Shown here one piece after another: positions 31,694 to 42,782 of a stretch of DNA of 64,000 bases (positions are counted from its first letter, which is position 1; the number at the start of each line of letters is the position of its first letter). The position numbers were made by a program, and so were the translations under genes. Origin of the DNA: Castanea sativa (taxonomy: Eukaryota; Streptophyta; Magnoliopsida; Fagales; Fagaceae); the NCBI RefSeq assembly GCF_040712315.1, contig NC_134018.1, forward strand, positions 46,625,335-46,689,334. The letters run 5' to 3'. The notes under the pieces are model-generated. The model did no database searches, was not told where the DNA came from, and saw only the letters and a program-made list of their open reading frames with translations.

Positions 31694-34508
31694 ATGAGCT
31701 TTGTTTTCCGAGGGACAAGAGGAGATATAGAAACTGGATATCCAGGATTTATACCTGAGCGGCGTGCAATGGTATGTTTATTGTTATTTACGCATTGGAT
31801 TGAGTTTACTGTTGTACCCAAATCTTGGGTTGGTTATTTTTATCTTATATATCTATTTCTGATTCTGAATCATCAATCAATAAGTTTTTGATATTGATTC
31901 TGTTCTCCATCAGCGGGTTCATACGGCGCGTTCTGTTAATTCCAACTCACTAGCTTTTCTCGTCACAGGTATTTACTGTCAATTTTATTTATTCTGTTAA
32001 TTGATATGTAACGTAAAAAATTGTGTTTCTCATCTACACATTACTTGTTAATATGTGTCAGTTCTCTTGCTATTCATGATACTTAACTCACACCAGATGT
32101 CGCCTAACTTTCTGGTATGTTCTTGTACTGATTTTCTATGTTGAGAATTTTTTCTTTATAGTATATGATCTTGAGATTTTAATTTTTTTCCATAAGTGAC
32201 TTATTGGGCCCTCTTGTGAGTAGCTCTGGCTAGTGCTTGGTGTGTTCTTGATGGCCACAACACTGAGGATGTATGCAACTTGTCAGCAACTTCAAGCTCA
32301 GGCCCAAGCTCATGCTGCAGCAGCCAGTGGCTTACTTGGTCATACTGAACTACGGTTGCATATGCCTCCATCCATAGCACTTGCAACAAGAGGGCGTTTA
32401 CAAGGGCTCAGACTTCAGCTTGCACTTCTTGACAGGGAATTCGATGATCTAGGTCTGGTAGTTATGTTTGGGTTGTGTATTCTATTATTGATTATGTATT
32501 TTAAAGCTTACAAATTAATATTATACCATTGATGACCAAAGCTATATAACACGTGATTTTATTTTATTTTAAACATTATTTTGAGCTATTTGGTATTGGA
32601 TTTCAGATTATGAAACTTTGAGAGCACTGGATGCTGATAATGTGCCCTCACTCTCTTCTATGAGTGATGAAGAGATAAATGCCCTTCCAGTCCATAAGTA
32701 CAAGGTTGCAGCTCCTCAAAAGTATGTTCTTCTGGCTGAATCTAATATTTGGATTTGGTTGGAGTAAATGTTGCTTATAAGTGTTGATTACTGAATAAAT
32801 AAATAAAAAGTTTCCTCCATGAGCTTAGCTCAAAGAGTACCTCCTCCCCTTTTAAGAGAAAGCTAGAGAGTGAGGTCATGGTTTCAAATTACTTTTAAAT
32901 TAGGTTTTTTTTTTTTTTTTTTTTTTAATTTTAAATTTTAAATAATGGATGAACTATATTTATATCTGGGTTTGTGATCCATTTATCTTCTAATGTTTTT
33001 GCGAAGCCTTGATTATTGATATATGTTAATGATTGACAAGAAACTGGTTTTGAATGCAGTGGTGGTCAATTGATGCAACCGGCCTCGTCTTCTGCATCTG
33101 CTGAGGTATTAGCTATATTAAATCTTTTTTCCCACGCTCTTTTGTAGTACTGCTTGCTTGCATGACTTGTGGTATATATTAAAGGGAAAAGTAAATAGAT
33201 GCCCTAAGCCTAAGGGCATTGGTTTAGGAAATATTTTGAGAGACTTTTTATGGGAAAAGAAAAAAAAAAGAATTTTTTTTGACAGCTTTTTATATTTTTT
33301 ATGAACGTGGTGTCAAAACTTTCTAAAAATGGTTTATTAACAATTGTCATAAAGGCACCCGTTAACATGACCCTATATTAAAAGATCTGCTGTCTGACCA
33401 AGCCTAACTTTTGTGCTTCCTTGTAAACATAGGAATGACTGTGCACACATGTACTTTTTTAGCCCCCCTCCCCCCGCCCCCCCCCCCCCCCCCCCTTTTT
33501 TTTTTCATTTTACATTCTCCAGAACATTTTTTATTTTTTTATTTTTTTCCGGATAATGATGATGATGATGATGATGAATAGATGATCTGTTTTTACTTCT
33601 CTTGAACAGAAGCAAGACAATGCCCATGCAGTTGGGAGCACAAAGGCATCGGATGATGAACTGACTTGCAGTGTTTGCTTGGAGCAAGTTAATGTTGGAG
33701 AGCTCATCCGTAGCTTGCCATGCTTGCATCAGGTTCCTCATTTTCTTGCACTGAATGATTTGCTGAGACACTACGGTTCCTCATCTGTAGCATCTTAGCA
33801 AATCTTTGAAATTTTTAATTATTTTATTATTTCTTGAAAATTGGGCATTTGTTAAAATAGATTGCTTTAAACTGATAATCTGTATGATATGTTTATGGGA
33901 AACCTGTTCTACAATGGGTATGCTCATCTGTGTCAAAGACTCAAAAGTTACAGTCAGAATACACTGGTTGTGCCTCTCATATTTTCTATTACTATGACAG
34001 TCATAGCACTCTGTCATTTCACTCTGTCATTTCACATGAACAACTAATATATCCCATCCTGCAGCATAAGGTGATTGAAGCTCAATTCTCCAAGTTTATA
34101 TCAATAGCTTCCAAATGAAGAACAGAATCCCATAACTCCTTTATAAAAGTATAAATTTTGTGATACACTAAGTAATTGGACTGGTGGAAATCCCTTTTTG
34201 GAGACATACCGAAAACCGTGTTGCTTAGATTCATCTCGATATTAATCCGATTTGTGGAAGAGCCTTTTATTAGCATAGATAGTATTTCCTCAAGTTCAGT
34301 ATGTTATACTAGGTGGTTATTTTGAATGACCTAAGTCGGCATGATTATTATTGCAATCCTAATATATTTTATCGTCTTGCAGTTTCATGCTAACTGCATC
34401 GACCCTTGGCTGCGACAACAGGGAACATGCCCTGTTTGTAAATACAGAGCAGGATCTGGGTGGCAGGAAAATGGACAAGGTGGTATGGATGCTTCTTACA
34501 TGGTTTAA
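31694..34508 (+). CDS. SDIR1: RING-H2 E3 ubiquitin ligase, SDIR1-type
   Basis: Eight coding exons join in frame to 274 aa: 31694-31771, 31914-31968, 32062-32114, 32224-32452, 32607-32721, 33060-33105, 33610-33732 and 34383-34508. All introns are GT-AG. The protein starts [16 protein letters not shown]. Two hydrophobic membrane segments follow (about residues 39-53 and 60-76), then a conserved [20 protein letters not shown] block. The C-terminal RING-H2 has ligands Cys212, Cys215, Cys230, His232, His235, Cys238, Cys249 and Cys252, all present. The protein ends DASYMV. Arabidopsis SDIR1 (273 aa) is a membrane-anchored E3 ligase that acts positively in abscisic acid, drought and salt signalling; the close length and motif match supports orthology. 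Intron 8 splits the RING between CLHQ and FHANC. Intron 7 carries a poly-C tract and a short repeat. It is convergent with FKBP20-1. Confidence 0.96.
33225..33366. mobile_element. Dispersed short repeat in SDIR1 intron 7
   Basis: The segment ending GTGTCAAAACTTTCTAAAAA...AAAGGCACCCGTTAAC is related to 8338-8405 and 10612-10672. The left part GGGCATTGGTTTAGGAAATA and the right end (minus strand GTTAACGGGTGCC) may be worn inverted ends. MITE status is probable but no target duplication was fixed. Confidence 0.45.
33463..33495. repeat. Interrupted poly-C tract in SDIR1 intron 7
   Basis: About 30 C with single T and G interruptions, followed by a T-run; a few bases on lies a (GAT)n tract (about 33555-33578). 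Confidence 0.8.
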
Positions 34509-34843
34509 GTACCAGCAGCCTAGACGTGGATTCATGATGCTTTGAGATACATTCACCCATGTTAATATGCCGCGGATCTAACTGGATCTCTCAAAATAAT
34601 AGGTCCATTTTGTAAGTAATGGCAGCATTGGTGTAATTATCATTTGACATAGGCACCATTAGAAAACTGTGTCATCAGTCACATTACAAGTCTTTGTTTT
34701 ATTCTTGGAAGATCCAATTGGAATTAGATCTGTTTTAAAATTACTTGGAACAAGGCCTATTCAGATAGATTTTTTTTTTGAAAAAAAATTATTATTTATG
34801 GGGTGTTAGGGGGTAGGGGGCGTTTGTTTTTGTTATTCCACTT
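34509..34843 (+). other. 3'UTR and downstream flank of SDIR1
   Basis: No gene. The 3'UTR is inferred to occupy the first 200-300 bases; no canonical AATAAA is present, only AAAATAAT near 34595. The last bases (34833-34843) are the left target duplication of the SINE. Confidence 0.4.
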
Positions 34844-34969
34844 ATATGGCCAAGAAGTTAGTAGCTTAACTATCAGTTTGGCACAATCTAATGTTTTCAA
34901 TCGAGTTGTCTAGGATTCAAATCCGCCCCCTACCCCTCCAACTATCAAATTACAAACAAAATAAATAAA
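34844..34969 (+). mobile_element. SINE, plus strand
   Basis: Perfect 11-bp target duplication TTATTCCACTT (34833-34843 and 34970-34980). A-box-like TAGCTTAACTATCAG and B-box-like GGATTCAAATCCGCC are spaced as in tRNA-derived SINEs, with an A-rich tail. Confidence 0.8.
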
Positions 34970-35250
34970 TTATTCCACTTCTGTGTTGCAAGACATTTGT
35001 AACCACTGTTTGTAATCTTAAGACGTAATTTTTTTGCGCAAAACTTCATTAATGCATACAAGACATAATTGAACTTGAAATGCTTTCATGTAAAGGCCAA
35101 GAAAGATAAGTGCAAGGATACGATGATTCGATTTGGGTGCATTTTTAATTTATTTTTGATAATCAAAAAAGGTTCTACTTAAAGTCTTAAACTATACTCA
35201 CGAATAGCATGGGACTCCGATACAATAAATGGGGGTTTTCCTTTATTTAA

Positions 35251-35406
35251 GAGCAATGTTATGTTTATTACATTTTTTCAACAAATTATAAATGGTAGAT
35301 TGTTATGATGGACAAGAAAGTAAATTAAGTTATAAATTCAAATTATAATCAATAACAACTTACTATCTATAATTTGTTGTGAAAATATTGTGAACATAAC
35401 ATCTCT
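35251..35406. mobile_element. MITE, 156 bp, 9-10 bp target duplication
   Basis: Flanked by CTTTATTTAA (35241-35250 and 35407-35416). The left arm GAGCAATGTTATGTTTATTA pairs with the right arm, whose minus strand is GAGAGATGTTATGTTCACAA; the arms cover nearly the whole element. The 9-10 bp duplication fits a Mutator-type MITE. The same family occurs at 17697-18167. Confidence 0.75.
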
Positions 35407-35685
35407 CTTTATTTAAACCCACAACCTCAAATTTGCAAGTGATATTGATGGGTCACAAAGACTTCTTGCCATTAGGCCACTCCTCTCCATTAAGCCACCT
35501 CCAGTGAGTGTATTTTTAATCTAAACTAACCTTGTTGTCAGGTTGGAAAATTACTTACTCAAACTAATATAGTAATATTTAAAAAGAAAAATATTAGATC
35601 ATGTCTCTAATATTGTGTTTAAACTTTCTATATCAATTAATAATTATGTAGAAAAGTCCAAAATGCATCAAATTAACAAGTAAAA

Positions 35686-36243
35686 TTTTCCATCCTAACA
35701 TCTAATACATCAAGCTCACAAAATAGAAATTCTAAGACCTAAAATGAAATGACTAACAAAAGTAGAGACTAAGTGAGAACTAGCATGAAAATGGTAAAAT
35801 TAGAATGACATTGTTATTAAAAGGATTGTAATGTAGGATGTAGGTGAGAAATTATTGAATGAATTGTAGTGGATACTGTAATGTGTACCAATAAAAAGAA
35901 TACACAATAAAATTATAGTATAATTAAAATGTCAGGTTGATTTGGATACAGAGTTTGAAAAAAAATTTCCATCCTAACATCTAATACATCAAGCTCACAA
36001 AATAGAAATTCTAAGACCTAAAATGAAATGACTAACAAAAGTAGAGACTAAGTGAGAACTAGCATGAAAATGATAAAATTAGAATGATATTGTTATTAAA
36101 AGGATTGTAATGTAGGATGTAGATGAGAAATTATTGAATGAATTGTAGTGGATACTGTAATGTGTACCAATAAAAAGAATACACAATAAAATTATAGTAT
36201 AATTAAAATGTCAAGTTGATTTGGATACAGAGTTTGAAAAAAA
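35686..36243. repeat. 279-bp tandem duplication, nearly identical copies
   Basis: CATCCTAACATCTAATACAT at 35691 recurs at 35970. The two copies (35686-35964 and 35965-36243) differ at only a few positions over the whole unit, for example ATGGTAAAATT/ATGATAAAATT and GTAGGTGAG/GTAGATGAG. No coding content. Confidence 0.9.
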
Positions 36244-36658
36244 TAAATACAAACCAATCTAACCTCTTTTAAAAATTCTCAACCCTCTAACCCGAGGAAA
36301 ACCAATCCATTGCCTATGGTTGGATCAGATTGTTCATGTAAAGGCATCATGCGCTTTTAAAAAGGGGAAAAAAAAATAATTGTAAAAGGACCATTCCCAT
36401 TGCATGCAGCCCAAAGAATTGTGCAAATAATCAGACAACATTTTTATTTATTCATATCATTGATTGATCATGAAATTCAATATTGCTGGCTTGTAAATCA
36501 TTCACAACCAACAGGATTTCCAAACCAGCATAGGCTTGCACACCTTTCAACTGTTATTATCGTCATAGTACACTCTTGTCTTTAACTCATGAAATAAGTT
36601 TGAAGTATCTATTTAGTTATCATAGATCGATTTTATGTAAATAAATATGTGAATGCCC

Positions 36659-38116
36659 TTATTTTGCTTTGCCCTTTCCCTTTCCTTGACCTTTCTTGGA
36701 TTCTAACTTGGCTTGAACTCTGGCAGCAGCAGCAGCTTTAGCTTCTTCTCTCTTCTTCTTCTCTTCTTCTTTGGTTGTAGCAGCAAGCTCCCTCTGCCTT
36801 TTCAGCTCTCTGATTTGAGGTTTGACAAGCAACATAGAAAATCAAATATTTCTCAAAATAGGTAAGTCTCAGGGGAAATTAAGTGATCTGGGTTTGTATT
36901 TCTAGAGAATAATACATGCAAATGATAATAATGTATAACTTACTCAAGCCTAGCCCTCTCCTCTGAAACGCTACCCAAACTTGAACCCTTCCGTGGCCTG
37001 CAGGCCACTAATTCCACCTCAAAGATAAGTGTCGCACTGCATGAAATACAAATATCATTAATTTCGCAGAAATTGGAGGCAAATGATCTACTTGCAACAA
37101 ACCAACAATAGCCAAAGGAAATTAATCACGCAAATGCAAACTATTTTGAAGACTTTGTTAACAAGCATAAACAAAGTAGTTCAACACTAGCAGTCATATA
37201 GCAATGTGCTAGACTATCACGTTGCTATATGAGGGTTGTACTTGTGTAATATTAACCACCAAGACTCATTTTCCAATCTTTTGTCTTTTGGAAGTTTTCC
37301 CACTATTAAAATTTGTTGGATGATCAGTTGGAATTGTTCAAGGAAAAAGTTTGTTTGAGGTCCCCAACAAAGTCAGTTATAGTTTTATTTCTTTTTTGCT
37401 TGGTAAAATGAGTGTTGTGAGGACCCATGCTCCATCCCCTGGGTAGGACAACTCTCAAGCTTGCTAGATACACTTCAGTGGTGTTCATGGAAAATTTTAC
37501 GCATGTAATTTCACATAGCTACCAGCTCTTTAATTGTGTTTCTAAGCAATTTTGAAAGATAAAGAGTACAATGGGATTACTTTGGTGGGATATCTGGCGG
37601 AGAACCTGCACTTCCGTAGGCATATTCTGGCATGCAAGTGATTTTTGCAATTTCCCCAACCTGCAAATCAAACACCAAATATGTAATAAAAACTTGAACC
37701 TATATGTTTAACGAAATCCATCAAGAGTCGATAACTTTGACCTTCATGGTTTTCAATGCAACGTCCCAAGCCTTGATTACAGTGCCCTTTCCAACCTCAA
37801 AAGAGAACACAGTATTATCCTCCCGTGTAGTATCAAAAACTTCACCATTTTCAGCAAGGACACCTTCATAATGAACTGCTCAACACAAAAACCATATTGT
37901 GATGATCATAGACTTATTTTAACTTCCAAACACTTTTATACTTTAGTAATTTAGACATTTTTGTCTCGAATACCAACAGGTAGTAAATGTTAGAAACAAG
38001 CACATACCATCAACAAGAGGAAGGTCATCCTTTGGAGCAACGGCATTAGCTTTGGCTTGCCTTACAATTGTCTTAAGAACACCTCCATCACCAGTTAAAT
38101 CAATAGCATCACCCAT
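36659..38116 (-). CDS. FKBP20-1: FKBP-type peptidyl-prolyl isomerase, FKBP20-1
   Basis: Minus strand, five exons joining in frame to 188 aa: 38116-38008, 37875-37742, 37660-37581, 37036-36944 and 36809-36659. All introns are GT-AG. The protein begins [19 protein letters not shown]. The FKBP fold spans about residues 30-120, with the expected pocket residues visible: Tyr39, Phe50-Asp51, Phe60, Val69-Ile70, Trp73, Tyr94/Tyr96 and Phe113 ([16 protein letters not shown] and LIFEVEL motifs). The tail (residues 134-188) is charged, probably coiled coil, ending in a Lys/Gly-rich basic stretch ([12 protein letters not shown]) consistent with nuclear location. Arabidopsis FKBP20-1 (190 aa) has the same architecture. 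It should catalyse prolyl cis-trans isomerisation; its client is unknown from this sequence. A hAT insertion lies in the leader or proximal promoter. Confidence 0.95.
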
Positions 38117-38127
38117 GGCTCCAAACT

Positions 38128-39333
38128 GTCAATGTCCTGTTCAGGCAGAAGCCGCATCAAGTGATCAAGACACAGGAAAAGCTGACTACTACTAAGACTT
38201 TATATCTTTCCAGATGCCAGACTAAGGAATGCTTAGAGCCTCAGGCCATTAGTATGATTTGCATGGTGCTACCACACTGATACACTATCACTAAACAGAT
38301 GTTAAAAACTTAAATTATGAGAAGTATGAATAAGGACCAAAGAAAGTGTCAATATCAAATACAAATCCAAATCCAAACTAAGATGCGGGTTAACATTGAA
38401 GACAGCTTTCAATGATGTAATAAATGATACACAATCATTGAAAGAAAAAAAGGTTCTCAATTCATAACTTTAAGTTTGAATATAGATATAGATTAAAAAT
38501 GAAACAAATTAAGTACAACTACAAGAACACGCTGATCCTACAAAGTATGTTCACAGTAGGTTGTAATCCATACATAAACTTGGACAAATGAAACAACTAG
38601 AAAGAGTCTGGACCTTTTTCACTTACTAAATCCTAAGCCCAAGGAAAGTATTTCAACATTACCCCCAACAAGAAAGAACATGACTTGTAAGATTGAGGTA
38701 CTATTTTAATGTGGCTAATCCATTCCCTTAACCATTCATATTTAGTACAACAGCCAATACTACCCTTGTATCTCAGTCTCTTAACAAGTCAAACTATTTA
38801 TGTAAAAAGGAGAGGGTACATGCAATCTTCTTCTTCTTTTCTCATAAATACTATAGAATTTCAACCAATGGCATCCGCCTCATAATGATTGCTTCTCATC
38901 ATCACACCAAGACATCAATTGGATGGGTTTTTGTGTAGGCGGGGTTCAAACCCCAGGTATTTTACTTGACAAGCAATAGACTGACTAGTTGAGCTACCAC
39001 CCTAAAGATAATGATGTCCACATTAAAAAAAATTTCAGATATATGATATATATCACAGTATCCTCACAGCACAAACCAGACAAGTAATTCCATTTATACT
39101 ATATTTCCCTTCTTCCTAGTTACTTAGTAACCATGCAAGCTCTAGAAAATGTTGTATTGGTAAAAAGATTAGTTAGTCAAATGCACTAAAACAATATTAA
39201 CAAAACAAAACAAAACAAACCCACCAAAAAAACAAAAAACCCAGTTCCCAAAATCATATCTTTATTTGAATCATCAACTAAATTTAACGAAAAAAAAATA
39301 AAAATAAAAATAAAAATCAGAGCAGAAACATAC
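38128..39333 (-). other. Probable 5'UTR intron of FKBP20-1
   Basis: On the minus strand a donor TTTTCT|GTATGTTT (39334/39333) and an acceptor TTGACAG|TTTGGAGCC (about 38128/38127) bracket 1.2 kb with no coding sequence. A nearer acceptor, TGAACAG, is an alternative. The intron contains a minus-strand SINE (about 38860-39005). Confidence 0.5.
38860..39005 (-). mobile_element. SINE, minus strand
   Basis: The minus strand reads GGTAGCTCAACTAGTCAGTC (A-box) and then GGGGTTTGAACCCCGCC (B-box), continuing with GCCTACACAAAAACCCAT. The same family, with GCCTACACCAAAAACTGAT, is at 62349-62505. Ends are approximate and no target duplication was fixed. Confidence 0.65.
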
Positions 39334-39346
39334 AGAAAAGAGAATC

Positions 39347-39354
39347 TAGGGTTT
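39347..39354 (-). promoter_or_regulatory. Telo-box (AAACCCTA) in the FKBP20-1 leader
   Basis: AAACCCTA on the minus strand (plus TAGGGTTT). This motif is common in 5' regions of plant growth and housekeeping genes. It lies 42 bases inside the hAT insertion site. Confidence 0.45.
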
Positions 39355-39395
39355 CACAGAGCTGTAGTATGGAGGAATCGGGTATCGGTTTTGAA

Positions 39396-40663
39396 CAGGG
39401 ATGGACCCAGGATTTCAAGCTAGGGGGGGCTGGAGTATAAGCAAAAAAAAAAAAAAAATTGTTACTAAGTGGTTGATTTTTCCATAATCTACAAATCAAA
39501 TAAGAATTATATGCTAAGAATTACATATATTATCTCACAACAGCTCTAATTCTTGATACTGAGTAAAGGTGAAGGCTAAAATCCGGGTAATATGCATTAT
39601 GCATTAATTATAAATTTAATATTTCTCAATTGTTAAATTTACTAGTTTTCAATAAAAATTTTGTATAATTTAAAAATATTAGTTTTAGCATTATGAATTA
39701 GCAATATGAGCAAAGTCGCAATTTTATTTTGTTACATTATTGTGACATTTTTATTACATTATGTTTTTTTTTTTGAGTTTTGACTCTTTATCTTTGTCAC
39801 TCACCCAGACACCCACTACCCCCAATTTATAATGCACTACTTTTCTTACCTTTACTTGTTTTTGCACATAGTCAAAGTCCCAAATACCGAACAGGATTAT
39901 ATCAATACAGACTCTCTATCTATAATTTTATTTTATTCAAAAATCACAACTCAACTTAGTTCTCACTATCTCAGACACTGCAAAAACAAATAAAACAGAG
40001 ACTCCCAAACACAATCATTTTCAATAATCCCAGATAAATAAATAAATAAAAACCACAATCACATAACAGATTCAGAAATCACAAACATTATAAAACGTAT
40101 TTATTGGAGAGAGAAGAATCATATCAAAATAAATGTTAGGTTTTGAACTTGAAGGAGAGAGAAAAAAAAAAACTTGGAGCAGATCGGATTCGGGATGGAA
40201 GCTAGAGGCAGCAGAGGCGTGCGTGAACTCTGTTGGGTCAGTCACTAGGTAGATTGGCTGGTCTGTTGGGTCAGTGGCGAGCCTGGCTCATGGGCAGGAC
40301 GGCCGACCGGCGATGGCTGTGGTGGCAACAGCGTGGCGAGATTCTCCGGCCTCTGGAGCGACCAAGGTGGGCTGGGTACTTTCTATCTCTCTGTCTCGCC
40401 TCTCTTTCTTTTTCCTTCGTCTTTCGCTTTCTAGTTTCTCCGTTAGGTTTGCCGTTTTGGACTGCTGCTGAGTTTTCTTTTTTTCTTTTTTTACATGGGC
40501 ATGGGCTCTTGCCTCCTGGGCTGGCCGGCTGGGCTAGGAACTCATGAGGGGGCCTGAGCAAAAAACTAGGGGGGGCCTAAGCATATTAAAAAAAAAAATT
40601 AACCTGCTAATTTTTTTTTTTTTGGGCCCGGCGTCCTTAGGCCCCCACTTGGGTCCGTCTCTA
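39396..40663. mobile_element. hAT element, 1,268 bp, in FKBP20-1 5' region
   Basis: Perfect 8-bp target duplication GTTTTGAA (39388-39395 and 40664-40671). The left end is CAGGGATGGACCCAGG; the right end on the minus strand is TAGAGACGGACCCAAG. The inverted termini share GACCCA with CAGRGAYG-like starts. Subterminal GGGGGGGC/GGCCCCC blocks are typical of this hAT type. The centre (about 40190-40540) is clearly GC-richer than the surroundings. No transposase is recognised, so the element is non-autonomous. Confidence 0.92.
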
Positions 40664-40960
40664 GTTTTGAAGTTGAATATTTCGGCGAGTTTCGGTGGCC
40701 ATAGGAGTCTAAAAGCAAAGTTCTCGCTACGAGGCAAACATGATGACCCTTTTATTTACTGTGTGAAATTTGGGGGAGTGTGAGGTACACGCGCTTACGT
40801 TTGCGCGTGTGGGATGTTGTCGACTGGACTGCATAAAAACGGTGAGTTTGGAACTTCCTATTCATGGATGTATTTTGGCTTAAGAAATGCCTGTTTAGGC
40901 TCAGTCTGTAAGTTTGTTTAGCTAAACAAGCCTATCTCATGTCTAAGTTTATGCACATAT
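40664..40960 (-). promoter_or_regulatory. Displaced upstream leader/promoter of FKBP20-1
   Basis: Minus-strand sequence next to the target duplication (CCGAAACTCGCCGAAATATT) continues smoothly in composition from the leader at 39334-39395 if the insertion is removed. The transcription start is not identifiable. No separate gene is seen here. Confidence 0.4.
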
Positions 40961-41169
40961 GCACAAGCTTGCAAACATGATATTTCACAAGATTCCGTTA
41001 AGATAAAGTGTTTGATAATGTGTTAGGATCAGATATGATAACTTGTTTGTGAGCAAGCTTGCAAACATGAGATTTCACAACATTCTGTTAAGATAAAGCG
41101 TTTGATAAGGTGTTAGGATCAGATATAATCACGTGTTTATGAACAAGCTTGCAAACATGAGATTTCATT
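40961..41169. repeat. 90-bp tandem repeat, about 2.3 copies
   Basis: CAAGCTTGCAAACATGA recurs at 40964, 41054 and 41144, a period of 90. Each unit also has GTTAAGATAAAG and GGTGTTAGGATCAGATAT-like blocks. Confidence 0.9.
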
Positions 41170-41406
41170 TAATCATATAATATATAAGATAGGTTCAAGT
41201 TACACTTTTTTTACACCGAAAATTTTTAAAAGATCTAACGGTTGAAAAAAACTTCATTAAATGTTATTCCTTTTCCCCTCATTACCTAATTAATACTACA
41301 ATTTTTTTTCTCTCTCTCTCTCCTTATTAAATTCTTTCCATACCTTTTTTTTTTTATTCCTTTTTCTTTCTATCCGTAGAGCATAATATAATTTTGGTAT
41401 GGGAAG

Positions 41407-41489
41407 ATCTATTTGCAAGAAATTCAAATGGTACTAGATAAGTTAAGAGACATAGTAAGTACAAATCTATTTGTAAGAAATTCAAATGA
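41407..41489. repeat. Short direct repeat, period 59
   Basis: ATCTATTTGCAAGAAATTCA at 41407 and ATCTATTTGTAAGAAATTCA at 41466. Confidence 0.8.
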
Positions 41490-41634
41490 TCTAATCATGG
41501 CTATCCCTGAACTTGATTTTTTTTTTTTTTTTTTTGTGGAGAAATTGTTAGGAATTCAGATACTAAATAGTACTTGCTCCTTTAAAATTTTATTTTGTTC
41601 TTTTAATTAATTTGCTTTATATATTTACGCGAAC

Positions 41635-41814
41635 ATGCTCTCAGTTAACATGTTGAAGAAGAAGAAGAAGAAATTGGAATTGCAGGTTGCCAAGTCTGTC
41701 AAACGTAGAAAAGCTTCTGATGGTGTTGCCAAGGAGTCCAGCCATGAAGAATCATCCAGTGAGGACGACAGTGATGATGATTTTGCAGTTGATTGGAGAG
41801 CCCAACACTTGTGA
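41635..41814 (+). pseudogene. Captured C-terminal exon of a nuclear-type protein
   Basis: A 59-codon frame with strong compositional bias. A Lys-rich start (NMLKKKKKKLELQVAKSVKR) is followed by a Ser/Glu/Asp acidic stretch (ESSSEDDSDDDF), the ending AVDWRAQHL and a stop. A possible acceptor, CTCTCAG|TTAAC, lies at about 41643. The basic-then-acidic layout and a short terminal Trp-containing motif look like the tail of a conserved nuclear/RNA-processing protein. It is reminiscent of ZNF830/CCDC16-type C-termini, but I am not sure of that. Upstream exons are absent and the piece is confined between inverted repeats, so it is best read as a transposon-captured fragment. Confidence 0.45.
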
Positions 41815-42510
41815 ATGTGCTTGGCAGATGTTTTAGTATCTATGAGGGTATGATCTTAAAATGTTATAACCAGAAAATGTGATGTTTCGTCTGACCCAAA
41901 CTGGAATCCACCATATCAATCTTTTCTTTAAATTTTAAGCTAAAAAAAAAAAAACCAAGACGCTAAACAATAATAAACAAGAATTCATAATAGCCACACC
42001 ACTGTAAACAAGTAAATCCTTAAAAACAAAACCACTTCTAGTTCTAAGTTCTATCGTTAACTTGTAGGAAAAAATAATAAAAATGGACTCTATCTTGTTG
42101 GAGAAAATAATAAAAAATGGACACCTACTTGAAACTAAATTCTCCATAGTACTTTCTCAACACAAAAAAAAAAAAAAAAAAAAAACCTTCTCCATAGCAT
42201 CAGGTAGCCGCATTGATTTTCAAATTGAGTAGAAACATATGAGGAATTGTAAAGAAAAAGTTTCTCAAAAAAAAAAAAAAAAAGAATTTCAAAGAAAAAG
42301 GAAAGAATGAATTAATAAAGAGAGAAAGAGAGACAAGAGAAATATTTAATGAGGAGGGAGATAATGTGGAAACTATTAATTAGGTAAGTATTTAATGATA
42401 TAATAGATAAATATGTCTTCTTTTTTAACTGTTTGATATTTGGGAAATTTACGGCTTAAAAAAGGTGTAACTCTTGTGAAGTTACACCAAGTGTAACTTG
42501 AACTCATCTC

Positions 42511-42513
<3 letters not shown>

Positions 42514-42574
<61 letters not shown>
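42514..42574. repeat. (TA)n microsatellite, about 60 bp
   Basis: Uninterrupted TA tract directly outside the right end of the TIR element. Confidence 0.9.
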
Positions 42575-42577
<3 letters not shown>

Positions 42578-42782
42578 GTCTAGAAGTTTACTTATATAAA
42601 CTTAAAGATTGGATTGTGTAAATATGTAAATTGATAATATAATTAGTTTATTTGTAATTTATGAAGGGGTGGACAACTTTTCTCATAGTTTTACCATATA
42701 TGGGAAAAAAAAAGTTTGTTAAGTAGCTCGCGAGTAAGCTTGAGCATATTTGATAAGAAAATGAACTAAGCTTGAACATTTA

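Larger units (their letters stand above)
41187..42509. mobile_element. TIR element carrying a coding fragment, 1,323 bp
   Basis: The left end AGATAGGTTCAAGTTACAC and the right end (minus strand AGATGAGTTCAAGTTACAC) are inverted repeats. Similarity continues inward for about 150 bases, with CATTAAAT, CACATTATCTCC/CCTCATTACC and CCTAATTAAT blocks and CT-rich tracts. Flanks TAATATATA and CATAATATA suggest a target duplication blurred by a neighbouring (TA)n tract. No transposase is present. A host-like exon lies inside (41635-41814). The class is probably Mutator-like or another long-TIR type. Confidence 0.7.

Noticed and set aside
32233..32532. 99-codon frame as an independent gene
   Set aside because: It is SDIR1 exon 32224-32452 read on into the following intron.
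40233..40547. GC-rich 104-codon frame, with an opposite frame at 40271-40561
   Set aside because: Inside the non-autonomous hAT element; open on both strands because of GC richness, Trp/Arg-rich without domains.
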